Origin: Streptomyces polyasparticus
GTDB lineage: Bacteria > Actinomycetota > Actinomycetes > Streptomycetales > Streptomycetaceae
Reading direction: 5' to 3'
Length of the DNA: 64,000 bases
NCBI RefSeq assembly: GCF_014493765.1
Contig: NZ_JACTVJ010000005.1
Coordinates: 682,001-746,000, forward strand
Shown: positions 43,268 to 51,952 of the stretch, piece after piece
How positions within the stretch are numbered: the first letter of the stretch is position 1
Layout: the number at the start of each line of letters is the position of its first letter
Notes under the pieces: generated by a model
Told to the model about the DNA's origin: nothing
Database searches by the model: none
Seen by the model: only the letters and a program-made list of their open reading frames with translations
Translations under genes and position numbers: made by a program

Positions 43268-44767
43268 ATGTCCAGTCGCACGCCCGCCGACGCCGACCTC
43301 GTGCACCTCAGCGCCACCGAGGCGCGCCGGCTGTTCCTCCGACGTGAGCTGTCGCCCGTCGAACTCCTGCGGGCCGTCGTCGAGCGGGCGGAGCAGGTCG
43401 AGCCACGGATCAACGCCTTCACCGAGCGGCTCTTCGACGAGGCACTCGACCGGGCCCGGCACGCCGAGGACCGCTACCTCGGCAGGAACGGCCTGGTACC
43501 ACGCCCCCTGGAGGGGATCCCCGTGGCCGCCAAGGAGAAGCACGCCCTCAAGGGCCGCACCCTGACCGAAGGTTCGCTCGTCCACAAGGACCGCGTCGCC
43601 ACCGAGAACGCGCCCGTGATCGACCGCGTCCTCGACGCGGGCGGCATCATCCATGCCCGCACCGCGACCCCCGAGTTCTCCCTCGCCACCTACACGCACT
43701 CCCGTATGTGGGGAGTCACCCGCAATCCCTGGAACCCCGACTTCACCCCCGGCGGCTCCTCCGGCGGCGCGGGCGCCTCCCTCGCGGCGGGCACGTCCCT
43801 GCTCGCCACGGCCTCCGACATCGGCGGCTCCACCCGCATTCCCGCGGCCTTCACCGGGACCGTCGGCTTCAAGGCCCCGTACGGGCGCAATCCCGGGCAT
43901 GGCGTGCTCGCGGCCGACCACTACCGCGGGGACGGTCCGATGGCCCGCACCGTGGACGACGTCATCGCCTTCCAGAACGTCCTGGCCGGACCGGACCCCC
44001 GCGACCACGCCTCGATCCGGCCCAAGCTCACCCTGCCCACCTCGTACGAGGACGTGCGCGGGGCGCGGATCGCCCTGTGCGTACGACTCGGTGAGTACGA
44101 GGTGCATCCGGAGGTCGAGGTCAACACCCGAGCCACCGCCCGGGCCCTCGCCGACGCGGGCGCCCACGTGGAGGAGGTCGTCCTGCCCTGGACGCGCGCC
44201 GACCTGCTGACGGCGGTCGCCGGCCATTTCTCCACCGTCTTCGGAGCTCTCGTCGGCGAGACCGCCGAAACCCATCGCGAGCTGCTCAGCCCGTACACGG
44301 CCGCCTTCGCCGACACCATGGCCTACGCCCGCACGCAGGTGAGCTACCTCGACGCGCTCCGCTCCGAGCACCGGCTGCAGCAGCAACTCGCCGCCGCCAT
44401 GGCCGGGTTCGACGCCCTGGTCTGCCCCACCACCGCCGTCCCCGGCTGGCACGCGGGCGACGACCTGGCCGGCGACAAGGTCGTCGTGTACGGCGAGGAA
44501 GTGGCCGACAAACTGTGGTGCGCCATGACCTCGCCGTTCAACATCGCCAACCGCTGCCCGGTACTCAACGTGCCGTCCGGCATGTCGAGTTGGGGCGTGC
44601 CCACCGGCCTCCAGATCGTCGGTCACCCCTACGACGACCCGGCCGTCTTCCGTATCGGCAAGGCCCTTGAAGTGCTCAGGCCCTGGTCGTACGCGGGGAT
44701 CGGGGACGCGACCGCCCCGACTGCCGGAGACCGCACGCCCGTCACCACCGAGAGGCGGCTTCCGTGA
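43268..44767 (+). CDS. Amidase signature-family enzyme
   Basis: This 499-residue amidase has the Lys-Ser-Ser triad: Lys in GIPVAAKEKHALKG, Ser in FTPGGSSGGAGASLAAG and the nucleophile in SDIGGSTRIPAAFTGTVG. It hydrolyses an amide to acid plus ammonia or amine. RBS GGAAGGA is six bases before ATG. Its stop overlaps the GTG start of the AMP ligase, so the freed acid is probably activated by the next enzyme. Confidence 0.93.
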   Translation: MSSRTPADADLVHLSATEARRLFLRRELSPVELLRAVVERAEQVEPRINAFTERLFDEALDRARHAEDRYLGRNGLVPRPLEGIPVAAKEKHALKGRTLTEGSLVHKDRVATENAPVIDRVLDAGGIIHARTATPEFSLATYTHSRMWGVTRNPWNPDFTPGGSSGGAGASLAAGTSLLATASDIGGSTRIPAAFTGTVGFKAPYGRNPGHGVLAADHYRGDGPMARTVDDVIAFQNVLAGPDPRDHASIRPKLTLPTSYEDVRGARIALCVRLGEYEVHPEVEVNTRATARALADAGAHVEEVVLPWTRADLLTAVAGHFSTVFGALVGETAETHRELLSPYTAAFADTMAYARTQVSYLDALRSEHRLQQQLAAAMAGFDALVCPTTAVPGWHAGDDLAGDKVVVYGEEVADKLWCAMTSPFNIANRCPVLNVPSGMSSWGVPTGLQIVGHPYDDPAVFRIGKALEVLRPWSYAGIGDATAPTAGDRTPVTTERRLP

Positions 44768-46683
44768 ACGCCCTGCACACCGACCTGCTCTGGCCGCTCT
44801 ACGACCAGCCGGGCGCGCTGGCGGCGATCGAGTCCGTCCCGCTGGAGGAGCGCGGCCTGCCCCGTTCCACGTACGAGGTCCTCATACGCGCCGCCGGCGC
44901 GTGGCCCGACCGGCCCGCCCTGACCGCGCTGCCCAGTGCCGAGGAATGGACGCGCGGCACGACCGTGTCCTTCGGGCAGCTGCGCGACCAGGTGCACCGC
45001 ATCGCCAACCTCTTCCACCGGCACGGCGTCCGCCGCAGCACCGCCGTGGGACTCCTGACCCCCAACACCGGCCTGCTGCCGGCCACTTTGCTCGCCGCCC
45101 AGCTCGCAGGCTGCGCGGCACCGGTCAACCCGGCGCTCGCCGCGGAGCACGCCGAACGGCTCCTCGCCCTCGGCGGCGCACGGATCCTGGTCGCGGCCGG
45201 ACCCGAACTCGACGCCGCCGCCTGGCAGACGGCCCGTACCGCGGCGGCCTCGCTCCCGTGCACCGCACTGTTCGCCCTGCGCCCGACCGGCGCCACCGGT
45301 CCCGCGCCCGATCTGGCACCCCTCGACGGGGTCCACGTCGCCTACCTGGACATCGCGGCCGCCGCCGAGCCCGCGCAACTCCACCCCGAGATCGCGCCGC
45401 CCGGCCCCGCCGACCTGGCCTCGTACTTCCACACCGGAGGCACCACCGGCGCCCCCAAACTCGCCGCGCACACCCACGCCAACGAGGTGGCCGACGCGTG
45501 GATGATCGCGGCCAACAGTGTCCTGGACGCCGACTCCGTGCTCTTCTCCGGACTGCCGCTGTTCCACGTCAACGCCCTGGTCGTCACGCTTCTCGCACCC
45601 CTCATGCGCGGCCAGCACAGCGTGTGGACCGGCCCGCTCGGCTACCGCGAACCGGCGCTGTTCCGCGTGTTCTGGAAGCTCGTCGAGCACTTCCGGATCG
45701 CCACCCTGTCCGCCGTCCCCACCGTGTACGCCGCCCTCGCGCGGGTGCCGCTCGACGCGGACATCTCCTCGCTGCGCTTCGCGATCGTCGGCGCGTCCCC
45801 GCTGCCGCCCGCGGTGCGCGAGGCGTTCGAGCAGCACACCGGGGTCCCTCTCTGCCAGGGTTACGGACTCACCGAAGCCACCTGCGGCAGCGCCCGCAGC
45901 TTCCTGCACGAGCACCACCGCCCCGACGCCGTGGGCCGGCGCATGCCGTACCAGCGCGTGAAGACCGTACGGATCGACGGCGACGGCACCTGGCACGACC
46001 TCCCGCCCGGCGAACCCGGAGTCCTCGCGATCAGCGGCCCCACCGTCTTCCCCGGCTACGTCGTCGGCCACGACGCCGCCGGCCCCGTCCTCGACAGCCT
46101 CGGCACCGTACGCGACGGCTGGCTGAACACCGGGGACCTCGCGCGCGTGGACGCCGACGGATTCATCCATCTCCTGGGCCGCGCAAAGGACTTGATCATC
46201 CGCGGCGGCCACAACATCGACCCGTCCGTCATCGAGGACGCCCTCCTGGCCCACCCGGCCGTCACCGCCGCAAGCGCCGTCGGCCGCCCCGACCCCCACT
46301 CCGGCGAGGTCCCGGTCGCCTACGTCACGCTCGGCCCCGGCACGCCCGGCACCACACCGGCCGACCTGATCGCCTTCGCCGCCCGGCACGTCCCCGAGCG
46401 GGCCGCCGCCCCCAAGGACGTCGTCGTCCTGCCGGCCCTCCCCCTGACGGACATCGGCAAGCCTTCGAAGATCCCCCTCCGCCTCGACGCCACACGACGC
46501 GCAATCGCCACGGCCCTGACGGATCTGGACGTCCCCGAAAACCGGATCCACTGCGAACTGGCGGACGGCCGCCCGAAGGTCTCCCTGCCCGCCGTCCACG
46601 ACCCCGACCAGCGCAGCCGGATCACCGCGCGTCTGGCGCCGTATGACGTGAGCTGGTCGTTCGACGACCAGGGCAGTGCCTGA
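44764..46683 (+). CDS. Acyl-CoA synthetase/AMP-dependent ligase
   Basis: This 639-residue ANL-family ligase starts at GTG overlapping the amidase stop. The ATP loop is [20 protein letters not shown], followed by [40 protein letters not shown] and the C-terminal catalytic Lys in [16 protein letters not shown]. The tail of about 60 residues after this motif is longer than usual (to [12 protein letters not shown]). The order amidase-ligase suggests hydrolysis of an amide and CoA activation of its acid. The product pathway is not in the window. Confidence 0.92.
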   Translation: MNALHTDLLWPLYDQPGALAAIESVPLEERGLPRSTYEVLIRAAGAWPDRPALTALPSAEEWTRGTTVSFGQLRDQVHRIANLFHRHGVRRSTAVGLLTPNTGLLPATLLAAQLAGCAAPVNPALAAEHAERLLALGGARILVAAGPELDAAAWQTARTAAASLPCTALFALRPTGATGPAPDLAPLDGVHVAYLDIAAAAEPAQLHPEIAPPGPADLASYFHTGGTTGAPKLAAHTHANEVADAWMIAANSVLDADSVLFSGLPLFHVNALVVTLLAPLMRGQHSVWTGPLGYREPALFRVFWKLVEHFRIATLSAVPTVYAALARVPLDADISSLRFAIVGASPLPPAVREAFEQHTGVPLCQGYGLTEATCGSARSFLHEHHRPDAVGRRMPYQRVKTVRIDGDGTWHDLPPGEPGVLAISGPTVFPGYVVGHDAAGPVLDSLGTVRDGWLNTGDLARVDADGFIHLLGRAKDLIIRGGHNIDPSVIEDALLAHPAVTAASAVGRPDPHSGEVPVAYVTLGPGTPGTTPADLIAFAARHVPERAAAPKDVVVLPALPLTDIGKPSKIPLRLDATRRAIATALTDLDVPENRIHCELADGRPKVSLPAVHDPDQRSRITARLAPYDVSWSFDDQGSA

Positions 46684-46739
46684 GACCGGGGCCTGCCGCG
46701 TAGCCGATACGGGGCCTTTCGTTGCGGCCGTGGTGTTCC

Positions 46740-46870
46740 ATTCCGTCCGGCCATGACGCCGCCGTCGACGATCCAGAACGCGCCGGTCACCCGGTCGGCC
46801 CGGCCGGAGAGCAGGAACACCACGGTGGCGGCCACGTCGTCCGGGGCGCCGGTGCGGCCGATCCGAATGC
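46740..46870 (-). pseudogene. SDR oxidoreductase remnant (C-terminal part)
   Basis: The minus-strand translation reads [18 protein letters not shown] then [21 protein letters not shown], the end of a short-chain dehydrogenase. The catalytic YxxxK half is missing, the upstream part is in another frame, and no stop codon follows the expected C-terminus. It is therefore a broken gene fragment. Confidence 0.7.
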
Positions 46871-46989
46871 CCGCGGCACCGCGACCTCGCCCATGCGGGT
46901 GGCCGGCGACCTCGCGTTCGAGGGGACCCAACCACCCGAGGCGGCCCACGACTCCCGCTGCCGCCCACCGGCATCCGCCCGTCCGCGAA

Positions 46990-47025
46990 CTCCTCGATCT
47001 CCGCGATCTCCGCGATCTCCGCGTA
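46990..47025. repeat. 9-bp tandem repeat
   Basis: Three near-exact copies of CTCCGCGAT/A follow a related TCCTCGAT unit. On the minus strand it reads as repeating GDR-type codons. It lies within the decayed region. Confidence 0.7.
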
Positions 47026-47182
47026 CAGACGCGGTCGACAAGGGCCGGCACTTGAACCACCGGCCGTGCGGCCACCACGGCGGCGACCCGTCCGCCGGGG
47101 CACCCGTGCTCGCCGGGATCCGGCCCGACGAGATCGGCGTCGAGTGGTCGGACACCCATGGCCCCCTGAGCGTCCCCTGGGG

Positions 47183-47392
47183 CTGGGACACTTCGCCCGG
47201 ACGGGCTTCGCGGCCGGCGCGGCGGTGGCCGCCGTGGTGGCCGTGCACCTGGGGCTCGGCGGGGCCGCGCTGGCGGACACCCGGTGGACGGCAGGGACGG
47301 TCGGCCTGGTCGCGGCGGCGGTCGCGGTGAAGCTGACCCTGCTGGGCGGCTTCACCGTACGGCGAAGAGGGCGGCGCACCGGCGAGAGCTGA
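47183..47392 (+). CDS. Possible small two-helix membrane protein or 3' gene remnant
   Basis: The frame has strong coding-type third-position GC and encodes two hydrophobic helices ([40 protein letters not shown]) and a basic tail [10 protein letters not shown]. No convincing start exists: CTG 47183 is the first codon of the plausible part, and a GTG at 47066 would add an Arg-rich stretch. It may be the end of a larger lost gene. Confidence 0.35.
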   Translation: MGHFARTGFAAGAAVAAVVAVHLGLGGAALADTRWTAGTVGLVAAAVAVKLTLLGGFTVRRRGRRTGES

Positions 47393-47476
47393 CCGGCCGG
47401 ACCCTGTACCGCCCTCCCGGCCGCGATGTCGCCGCGGCCGGAAGGGCGGCCCGCTGTCACGGGTGGTGTACGGGGA

Positions 47477-49666
47477 TCAGGACGGGTCGCCGTACTGGAG
47501 GCCGCGGCCGTTGGTGCCTATGTAGACGCGGCCGTAGGTGTCGGGATCGCCGGTGATGACGCCCTGGCTTCCGATGGCGCCCCACTGGTGCCCCTTGTCG
47601 TTGACGCGGGTCCACGTGGCGCCCTGGTCGGTGGAGCGGAAGACGCCGGTGACGCCCTTGACCGTGCCGATCATGTACAGCGTCTGATACGAGGCGCGCG
47701 GCGCCGCCTTGCCGAAGCCGACCGCCGAGGCGGACGTCACCGAGGTGAGCCGGGTGAACTTGCGGCCACCGTCGGTGGAGTGGAGCAGCCCCTTGTCGCG
47801 GCCCGCGATCCACAGATCGCCGGCCCGGCCCTGCACGGCCTTGAGGCGGCCGTCGGCGGGCAGGCCGGTCGCACGAGCGGTGAAGGTCGCGCCGCCGTCC
47901 GTACTGGCGTAGAGGGTGCCCCCGGCCAGGGAGTAGAAGGTGCGCGCCGAGGAGCGGTCGGCGACGACCTCCGAACCGGTGCCGAGCCCCTGCACCTTCG
48001 ACCAGGTCTTCCCCTTGTCCGTGGAGCGGTACGGGGACTGCCCTGCCTGGGTCCACACCAGCGTGGAACCGTCCGCCGCGAGGGCGATCCGGCCGCTGTG
48101 AGCACCGGCCACCGGTTCGGCGGCGAAGCCCCGCCAGGTGACACCGCCGTCGGTGGAGTACGCGCCGTCCTGCTTGCCACCCGTACCGACCCGCGCCATC
48201 ACCGACGGCTTCTTCCCGGCGAAGTCGATGTCGGTGCTGTTGCTCATCAGCGGGTTCTTCATCCGCCCGGACGGCACCTTCGTCAGATCGGTGTGCCGGA
48301 AACCGCCCTGGTCACCCATGGCGGTCAGGACACTCGCGCCGCCGGGCGGAGCGATGGCGTCGAGGATCGCCGTCTCCTCGAGTCCCTTGGCCCCTGCGGC
48401 CCAGTGGCTCGTGGCGGCGTCGGCGTCCTCGCTCCGCCAGATCCCGTTGCCGGTGCCGTAAAGGACATGCCCGGAGTCGAACGGATCGATCGCGAGGGCC
48501 GTCATCCAGTGACCGGTGTGCGTGCCGACGTACGGGGCGCCGGATGCGTTCCGTACGGACTTGTCCGAGAGGGCCTTCCAGCTCGAACCGCCGTCCGTGC
48601 TGCGGTAGATCTCGTCCTCGGGCCACCAGCGGCCCAGCGTCGTGACCATCACCGTGGACGGCTTGCGCGGGTCGACCGCGAGCCCCGAGAAGCCGTACGA
48701 GCCCTGGGAGGGCGACACGTTCTTCCAACTGCCTCTGTTGGGCGTGTACTTGTGGACGGACCCGCCGGTGACGCCGTTGGGCCCGAGGTTGTCGGTGTAC
48801 GTCAGGTACAGCGTGCCGTCCGACATGACGACACCGTGCTGCGGCATCTGTCCGGTCGGCTGCCCGGCGACGGCCTGCCAGGAGGCACCGCCGTCGACCG
48901 ACCGGTAGAGGGACTTCGACCTGTCGGCGACACCGACGTACACGGTGTTGCTGCCCTTCGGGCCGTAGGTCACGAACGAGATGCCGGCACCGCTGCCCGC
49001 CCCGTCCTTGACCGGGAAGGACTCGACCTGGCGCCAGGTCGCACCGTGATCGGTGGACCGCCACAGCCCGTTCTTGCGGGAGCCGAGAAGCAGCTTGGAG
49101 TTGTCCGACGGATCGACGACGAGGCGTTCGCCGGCGCCGCGGCCGTCCTCGTTGCCGCCGAGCTTGAACGGAAGATCGGTGCGCTTGAAGGTGCGGCCGC
49201 GGTCGGTGGAACGGAGGATCGCGCCGGGGCCCGCCCAGTCGTTGGTGTACGTGCCCGTGCCGAGGTAGAGCCGGTCGGGGTCGACGGGGTCGGTGGCGAG
49301 GGAGTCGATACCGAGCAGATTCCAGTCCTTCTCACCGAGCCAGTCGGTCAGCGGGATCCACCGCTCGGCACGGGCGTCCCAGCGGTACGCGCCGCCCATG
49401 TCGGTGCGGGCGTAAAGGAGCCCCTTCTCACGCTGGTTGAAGACGAGGCCGGAGACGTAACCGCCGCCGACGACCTGCGCGTTCTTCCACTTGTACGGCG
49501 CTGCCGCGGACGTCGGGGCCTTCGCCGCCTGGGAGTCGTCCTGCGTGAGCAGCAGATACGGCACGGCCGCGACGGGCACCGCGAGCAGCAGGGCGACGGC
49601 ACCCCGGCGGCGACGGTGCTGACCGCGCCGCCGTGAGCCTGCGCGGTTGGGGGAAGAGCTGTTCAT
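47477..49666 (-). CDS. Secreted GH74-type glycoside hydrolase (xyloglucanase-like)
   Basis: This 729-residue protein has a basic N-terminus and hydrophobic segment (about residues 23-42) for export, then two beta-propellers made of sialidase-like Asp-box repeats (RSTDRGRTF, RSTDHGATW, RSVDGGASW, RSTDQGATW). YARTDMGGAYRWDA carries the first catalytic Asp of GH74, and LTAMGDQGGFRHTDL the second. It would cut xyloglucan or a related beta-glucan outside the cell. No carbohydrate-binding module is attached. The gene sits alone between decayed DNA on both sides. Confidence 0.88.
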   Translation of the reverse strand: MNSSSPNRAGSRRRGQHRRRRGAVALLLAVPVAAVPYLLLTQDDSQAAKAPTSAAAPYKWKNAQVVGGGYVSGLVFNQREKGLLYARTDMGGAYRWDARAERWIPLTDWLGEKDWNLLGIDSLATDPVDPDRLYLGTGTYTNDWAGPGAILRSTDRGRTFKRTDLPFKLGGNEDGRGAGERLVVDPSDNSKLLLGSRKNGLWRSTDHGATWRQVESFPVKDGAGSGAGISFVTYGPKGSNTVYVGVADRSKSLYRSVDGGASWQAVAGQPTGQMPQHGVVMSDGTLYLTYTDNLGPNGVTGGSVHKYTPNRGSWKNVSPSQGSYGFSGLAVDPRKPSTVMVTTLGRWWPEDEIYRSTDGGSSWKALSDKSVRNASGAPYVGTHTGHWMTALAIDPFDSGHVLYGTGNGIWRSEDADAATSHWAAGAKGLEETAILDAIAPPGGASVLTAMGDQGGFRHTDLTKVPSGRMKNPLMSNSTDIDFAGKKPSVMARVGTGGKQDGAYSTDGGVTWRGFAAEPVAGAHSGRIALAADGSTLVWTQAGQSPYRSTDKGKTWSKVQGLGTGSEVVADRSSARTFYSLAGGTLYASTDGGATFTARATGLPADGRLKAVQGRAGDLWIAGRDKGLLHSTDGGRKFTRLTSVTSASAVGFGKAAPRASYQTLYMIGTVKGVTGVFRSTDQGATWTRVNDKGHQWGAIGSQGVITGDPDTYGRVYIGTNGRGLQYGDPS

Positions 49667-49837
49667 GGGGGGGTGGCCTTCTTCAGGGGACAGTTCAGCG
49701 GGGGACGCCTGTGAAGAGGCACCCCTGAAGAGGAGGCCGGGAAAGACGGGACGGCGTAACGAAAAACATGCGCGCCCGCGCCGTGACGCATCTCCCAGCG
49801 GAAAAGCGTTATCCGTGACGTGGCTGCGGAGTCGGGG

Positions 49838-49918
49838 TCAGCGGCCCTTGTCGGCCGGCTCCAGAATCGCGACGCACTCCACGTGATGCGTCATCGGAAA
49901 GGTGTCGGCCTGGCCAGG
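49838..49918 (-). pseudogene. 3' end of a TrmA/RumA-like 23S rRNA (uracil-5-) methyltransferase gene
   Basis: I read the minus strand directly: GPGQADTFPMTHHVECVAIL then EPADKGR and a stop. The DTFPMTHHVECVAIL end is diagnostic of TRAM/TrmA-type class I SAM RNA methyltransferases. Similarity stops abruptly near 49918, and the rest of the gene (over 400 residues) is absent. A deletion, recombination or insertion junction must lie there. Confidence 0.75.
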
Positions 49919-50075
49919 ACCAACAAAAACTGCAGTTCAGTGGCGGTTTTCCCGTCCTGTCGACGACCTCGCGGGCACCACGAGCGTCATACGAGCGTCA
50001 CGGCCGAACGTCACAGGCCGCGCGGTCGGGCATGTTCCGTTCGCTTTGCCGCGGGTGCGGTGAAGGGCGTTCTGT

Positions 50076-50150
50076 CGCAGGTCTGTTGACCGCAGGTCCG
50101 TTGACCTCAGATCCGTTGACCGCAGGTCCGTTGACCGCAGGTCCGTTGAA
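50076..50150. repeat. Five 15-bp tandem repeats upstream of the esterase
   Basis: Units are CGCAGGTCTGTTGAC, CGCAGGTCCGTTGAC (three copies, one ending GAA) and CTCAGATCCGTTGAC. They end 77 bp before the esterase GTG. They could be an iterated protein-binding site or a neutral minisatellite. Confidence 0.85.
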
Positions 50151-50227
50151 CGGACCGGAATCGTCGTGCGCCCGGGGCACGAGCCACATCATGGCTCCCC
50201 CATTGCTCCGGCCTCTCAGGAGATTCC

Positions 50228-51853
50228 GTGCAATCAACTGTCCGAAGAGGGCTCGCCGGTCTGGTGAGCCTGTTCGTCCTGCTGACCCTCGTGGCAGCCG
50301 CACCCGCCTCACCTTCCTTGACGATCCGCACCGACAAAGGGCGGGTCGCGGGAACGTCCGCGGAGAGGGTCGACCGCTTCTTCGGTATCCCGTACGCGGC
50401 ACCACCGGTCGGCTCCGGCCGCTGGCAGCCGCCGGCCCCCGCCCCGTCCTGGGCGGGCACCCGCTCCGCGAAGGCCCCCGGCAAGCGCTGTCTGCAGTTC
50501 GGCGGTGACAGCGGCCCGGGAATGAGCGAGGACTGCCTGTACCTGAACGTGTACACCCCCGCCGACCGCACCAACCGGCCGCTGCCGGTGATGTTCTACA
50601 TCCACGGCGGCGGCTTCTCCTTCGGCGCGGGCGACTCCGAGGACGGCTCGCGGATCGCCGAGGCCAACGACGTCGTGGTCGTCACGATCAACTACCGCCT
50701 CGGCGTGTTCGGTTTCCTCGATCTGCCCGGGCTGAGCGGCCGGGGCGCGGGCAACTACGGTCTGCTCGACCAGCAGGCGGCGCTGCGCTGGACCCAGCGC
50801 AATATCGGCGCCTTCGGCGGGGACCCGGGCCGGGTGACCATCGCCGGGGAGTCGGCCGGCGGTCATTCCGTCTGCGCGCTCATGTCCTCGCCCCCGGCCC
50901 GCGGCCTGTTCTCGGGCGCGATCATCCAGAGCGCCGGGTGCCCCAGCCACACGGCCGACCAGGCCGTCGCCCGGGGCAAGAAGTACGCGGCGGCCGCGGG
51001 CTGTCCCGCTTCCCCGGACGGCCTGTCCTGTCTGCGGGGCAAGCCGGCCGGTGAACTGCTGTACTCCAGCGGCGGGTTCGTCGGCGGTGTCCTGAGCGGT
51101 CCGCTTCCCGTGTCCGGCGGACCCGAGCTGCCGCTCCCGCCGAGCGAGGCCGTGCGCACCGGCCGCGCGGCGAACGTCCCCCTCCTCATCGGCAGCACGC
51201 GGGACGAAGTGCGGCCCTGGGCGCTGCCGTTCGCGCGCGCGACGAAGGAGCAGTACGAGCGGGCGGTCCGCATCGAGTTCGGGCCCGAGGCCGAGGCCGT
51301 CCTCGAGCACTATCCGTTCAGTGCCTACGGCGACTCGTACACCGGGACGTACGCCATGGCCGCACTGTGGGGCGACAGTAGCGTCTTCTACGGTCTCGGC
51401 GGCTGTCAGTACCAGAACCTCACGGCCCAGTTCGCCTCGCGGCAACCGCGCACGTACTTCTACCAGTTCGACGACCCGCACCCGCCGGTCCTGGGCAACC
51501 TGCCGCCCGGCTTCGACCCGGGTGCCGCGCACGCCACCGAGATGCCGTACCTGATGCCCTCGGCGGCCTCGAAGCTGCTGTCCCCCGGGCAGCGGCAGCT
51601 GTCCAGGGAAATGGTGCGCTCCTGGGGTGCGTTCGTGAAGCACGGGAACCCGGCGGCCCCGGGACTCGCCGCGTGGCCTTCGTACCGGGCCGGCAAGTAC
51701 ATGTCGCTGCTGCCGGGCGGTGAGAGCCGGGCATTGAGCACCGAGGTGTACGAGGCGCGCCGCCAGTGCGCCTTCTGGAACTCCATCGACTACGACTGGC
51801 TCCCCGTCAATCCGGACCAACTCGCCGCGCAGGCAGGCGTTTCCCTGCCCTGA
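50228..51853 (+). CDS. Secreted type-B carboxylesterase
   Basis: This 541-residue protein starts at GTG with a Sec signal peptide (residues 1 to about 27, cleavage near AAAPASPS). Carboxylesterase motifs are EDCLYLNVYTP, the oxyanion IHGGGFSFGAG, nucleophile elbow VTIAGESAGGHSVCAL (Ser), Glu/Asp in the GSTRDEV region and His in AAHATEMPYLMP. It hydrolyses carboxyl esters outside the cell. A very strong hairpin terminator follows 9 bp after the stop. Confidence 0.93.
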   Translation: MQSTVRRGLAGLVSLFVLLTLVAAAPASPSLTIRTDKGRVAGTSAERVDRFFGIPYAAPPVGSGRWQPPAPAPSWAGTRSAKAPGKRCLQFGGDSGPGMSEDCLYLNVYTPADRTNRPLPVMFYIHGGGFSFGAGDSEDGSRIAEANDVVVVTINYRLGVFGFLDLPGLSGRGAGNYGLLDQQAALRWTQRNIGAFGGDPGRVTIAGESAGGHSVCALMSSPPARGLFSGAIIQSAGCPSHTADQAVARGKKYAAAAGCPASPDGLSCLRGKPAGELLYSSGGFVGGVLSGPLPVSGGPELPLPPSEAVRTGRAANVPLLIGSTRDEVRPWALPFARATKEQYERAVRIEFGPEAEAVLEHYPFSAYGDSYTGTYAMAALWGDSSVFYGLGGCQYQNLTAQFASRQPRTYFYQFDDPHPPVLGNLPPGFDPGAAHATEMPYLMPSAASKLLSPGQRQLSREMVRSWGAFVKHGNPAAPGLAAWPSYRAGKYMSLLPGGESRALSTEVYEARRQCAFWNSIDYDWLPVNPDQLAAQAGVSLP

Positions 51854-51862
51854 CCCCGCGAC

Positions 51863-51900
51863 CGCAAAGGGCCCCCTCCTGTTGGAGGGGGCCCTTTGCG
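51863..51900 (+). terminator. Strong intrinsic-type hairpin after the esterase
   Basis: This is a perfect 17-bp inverted repeat (CGCAAAGGGCCCCCTCC and its complement) with a TGTT loop. Two partial copies of the 3' arm (GGAGGGGCTCTTTGCG, GGAGGGGCCCCTTGCG) follow in tandem to about 51943. It probably serves both convergent genes. Confidence 0.85.
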
Positions 51901-51952
51901 GATTGGAGGGGCTCTTTGCGGATTGGAGGGGCCCCTTGCGGAGGGGACGGGT

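Larger units (their letters stand above)
46684..47476. other. Decayed intergenic stretch of about 790 bp
   Basis: Between the AMP ligase and the GH74 gene I find no intact gene. It holds an SDR C-terminal remnant (46740-46870, minus), a 9-bp repeat (46990-47025) and a short two-helix membrane-protein reading frame (47183-47392, plus). Mixed frames and missing starts point to gene decay. Confidence 0.7.
49667..50227. other. Intergenic stretch of about 560 bp with remnants and repeats
   Basis: There is no complete gene. It contains the 3' end of an RNA methyltransferase gene on the minus strand (49838-49918), an A/T-rich spot with CAAAAACTGCAG near 49925, and five 15-bp tandem repeats (50076-50150) just before the esterase. 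The rest, including the GH74 promoter, shows nothing else recognisable. Confidence 0.7.

Noticed and set aside
47066-47182. N-terminal extension of the two-helix membrane frame
   Set aside because: Arg/Pro-rich with no ribosome site; looks like non-coding sequence.
44629-47460. 943-residue minus-strand frame opposite the AMP ligase
   Set aside because: Antisense Gly/Arg/Asp-rich composition; only the short SDR-like stretch in another minus frame is meaningful.
49838-50227. Genomic island boundary with integrase
   Set aside because: A displaced gene end is visible, but no integrase, tRNA or second att copy is found in the window, so an island is not claimed.
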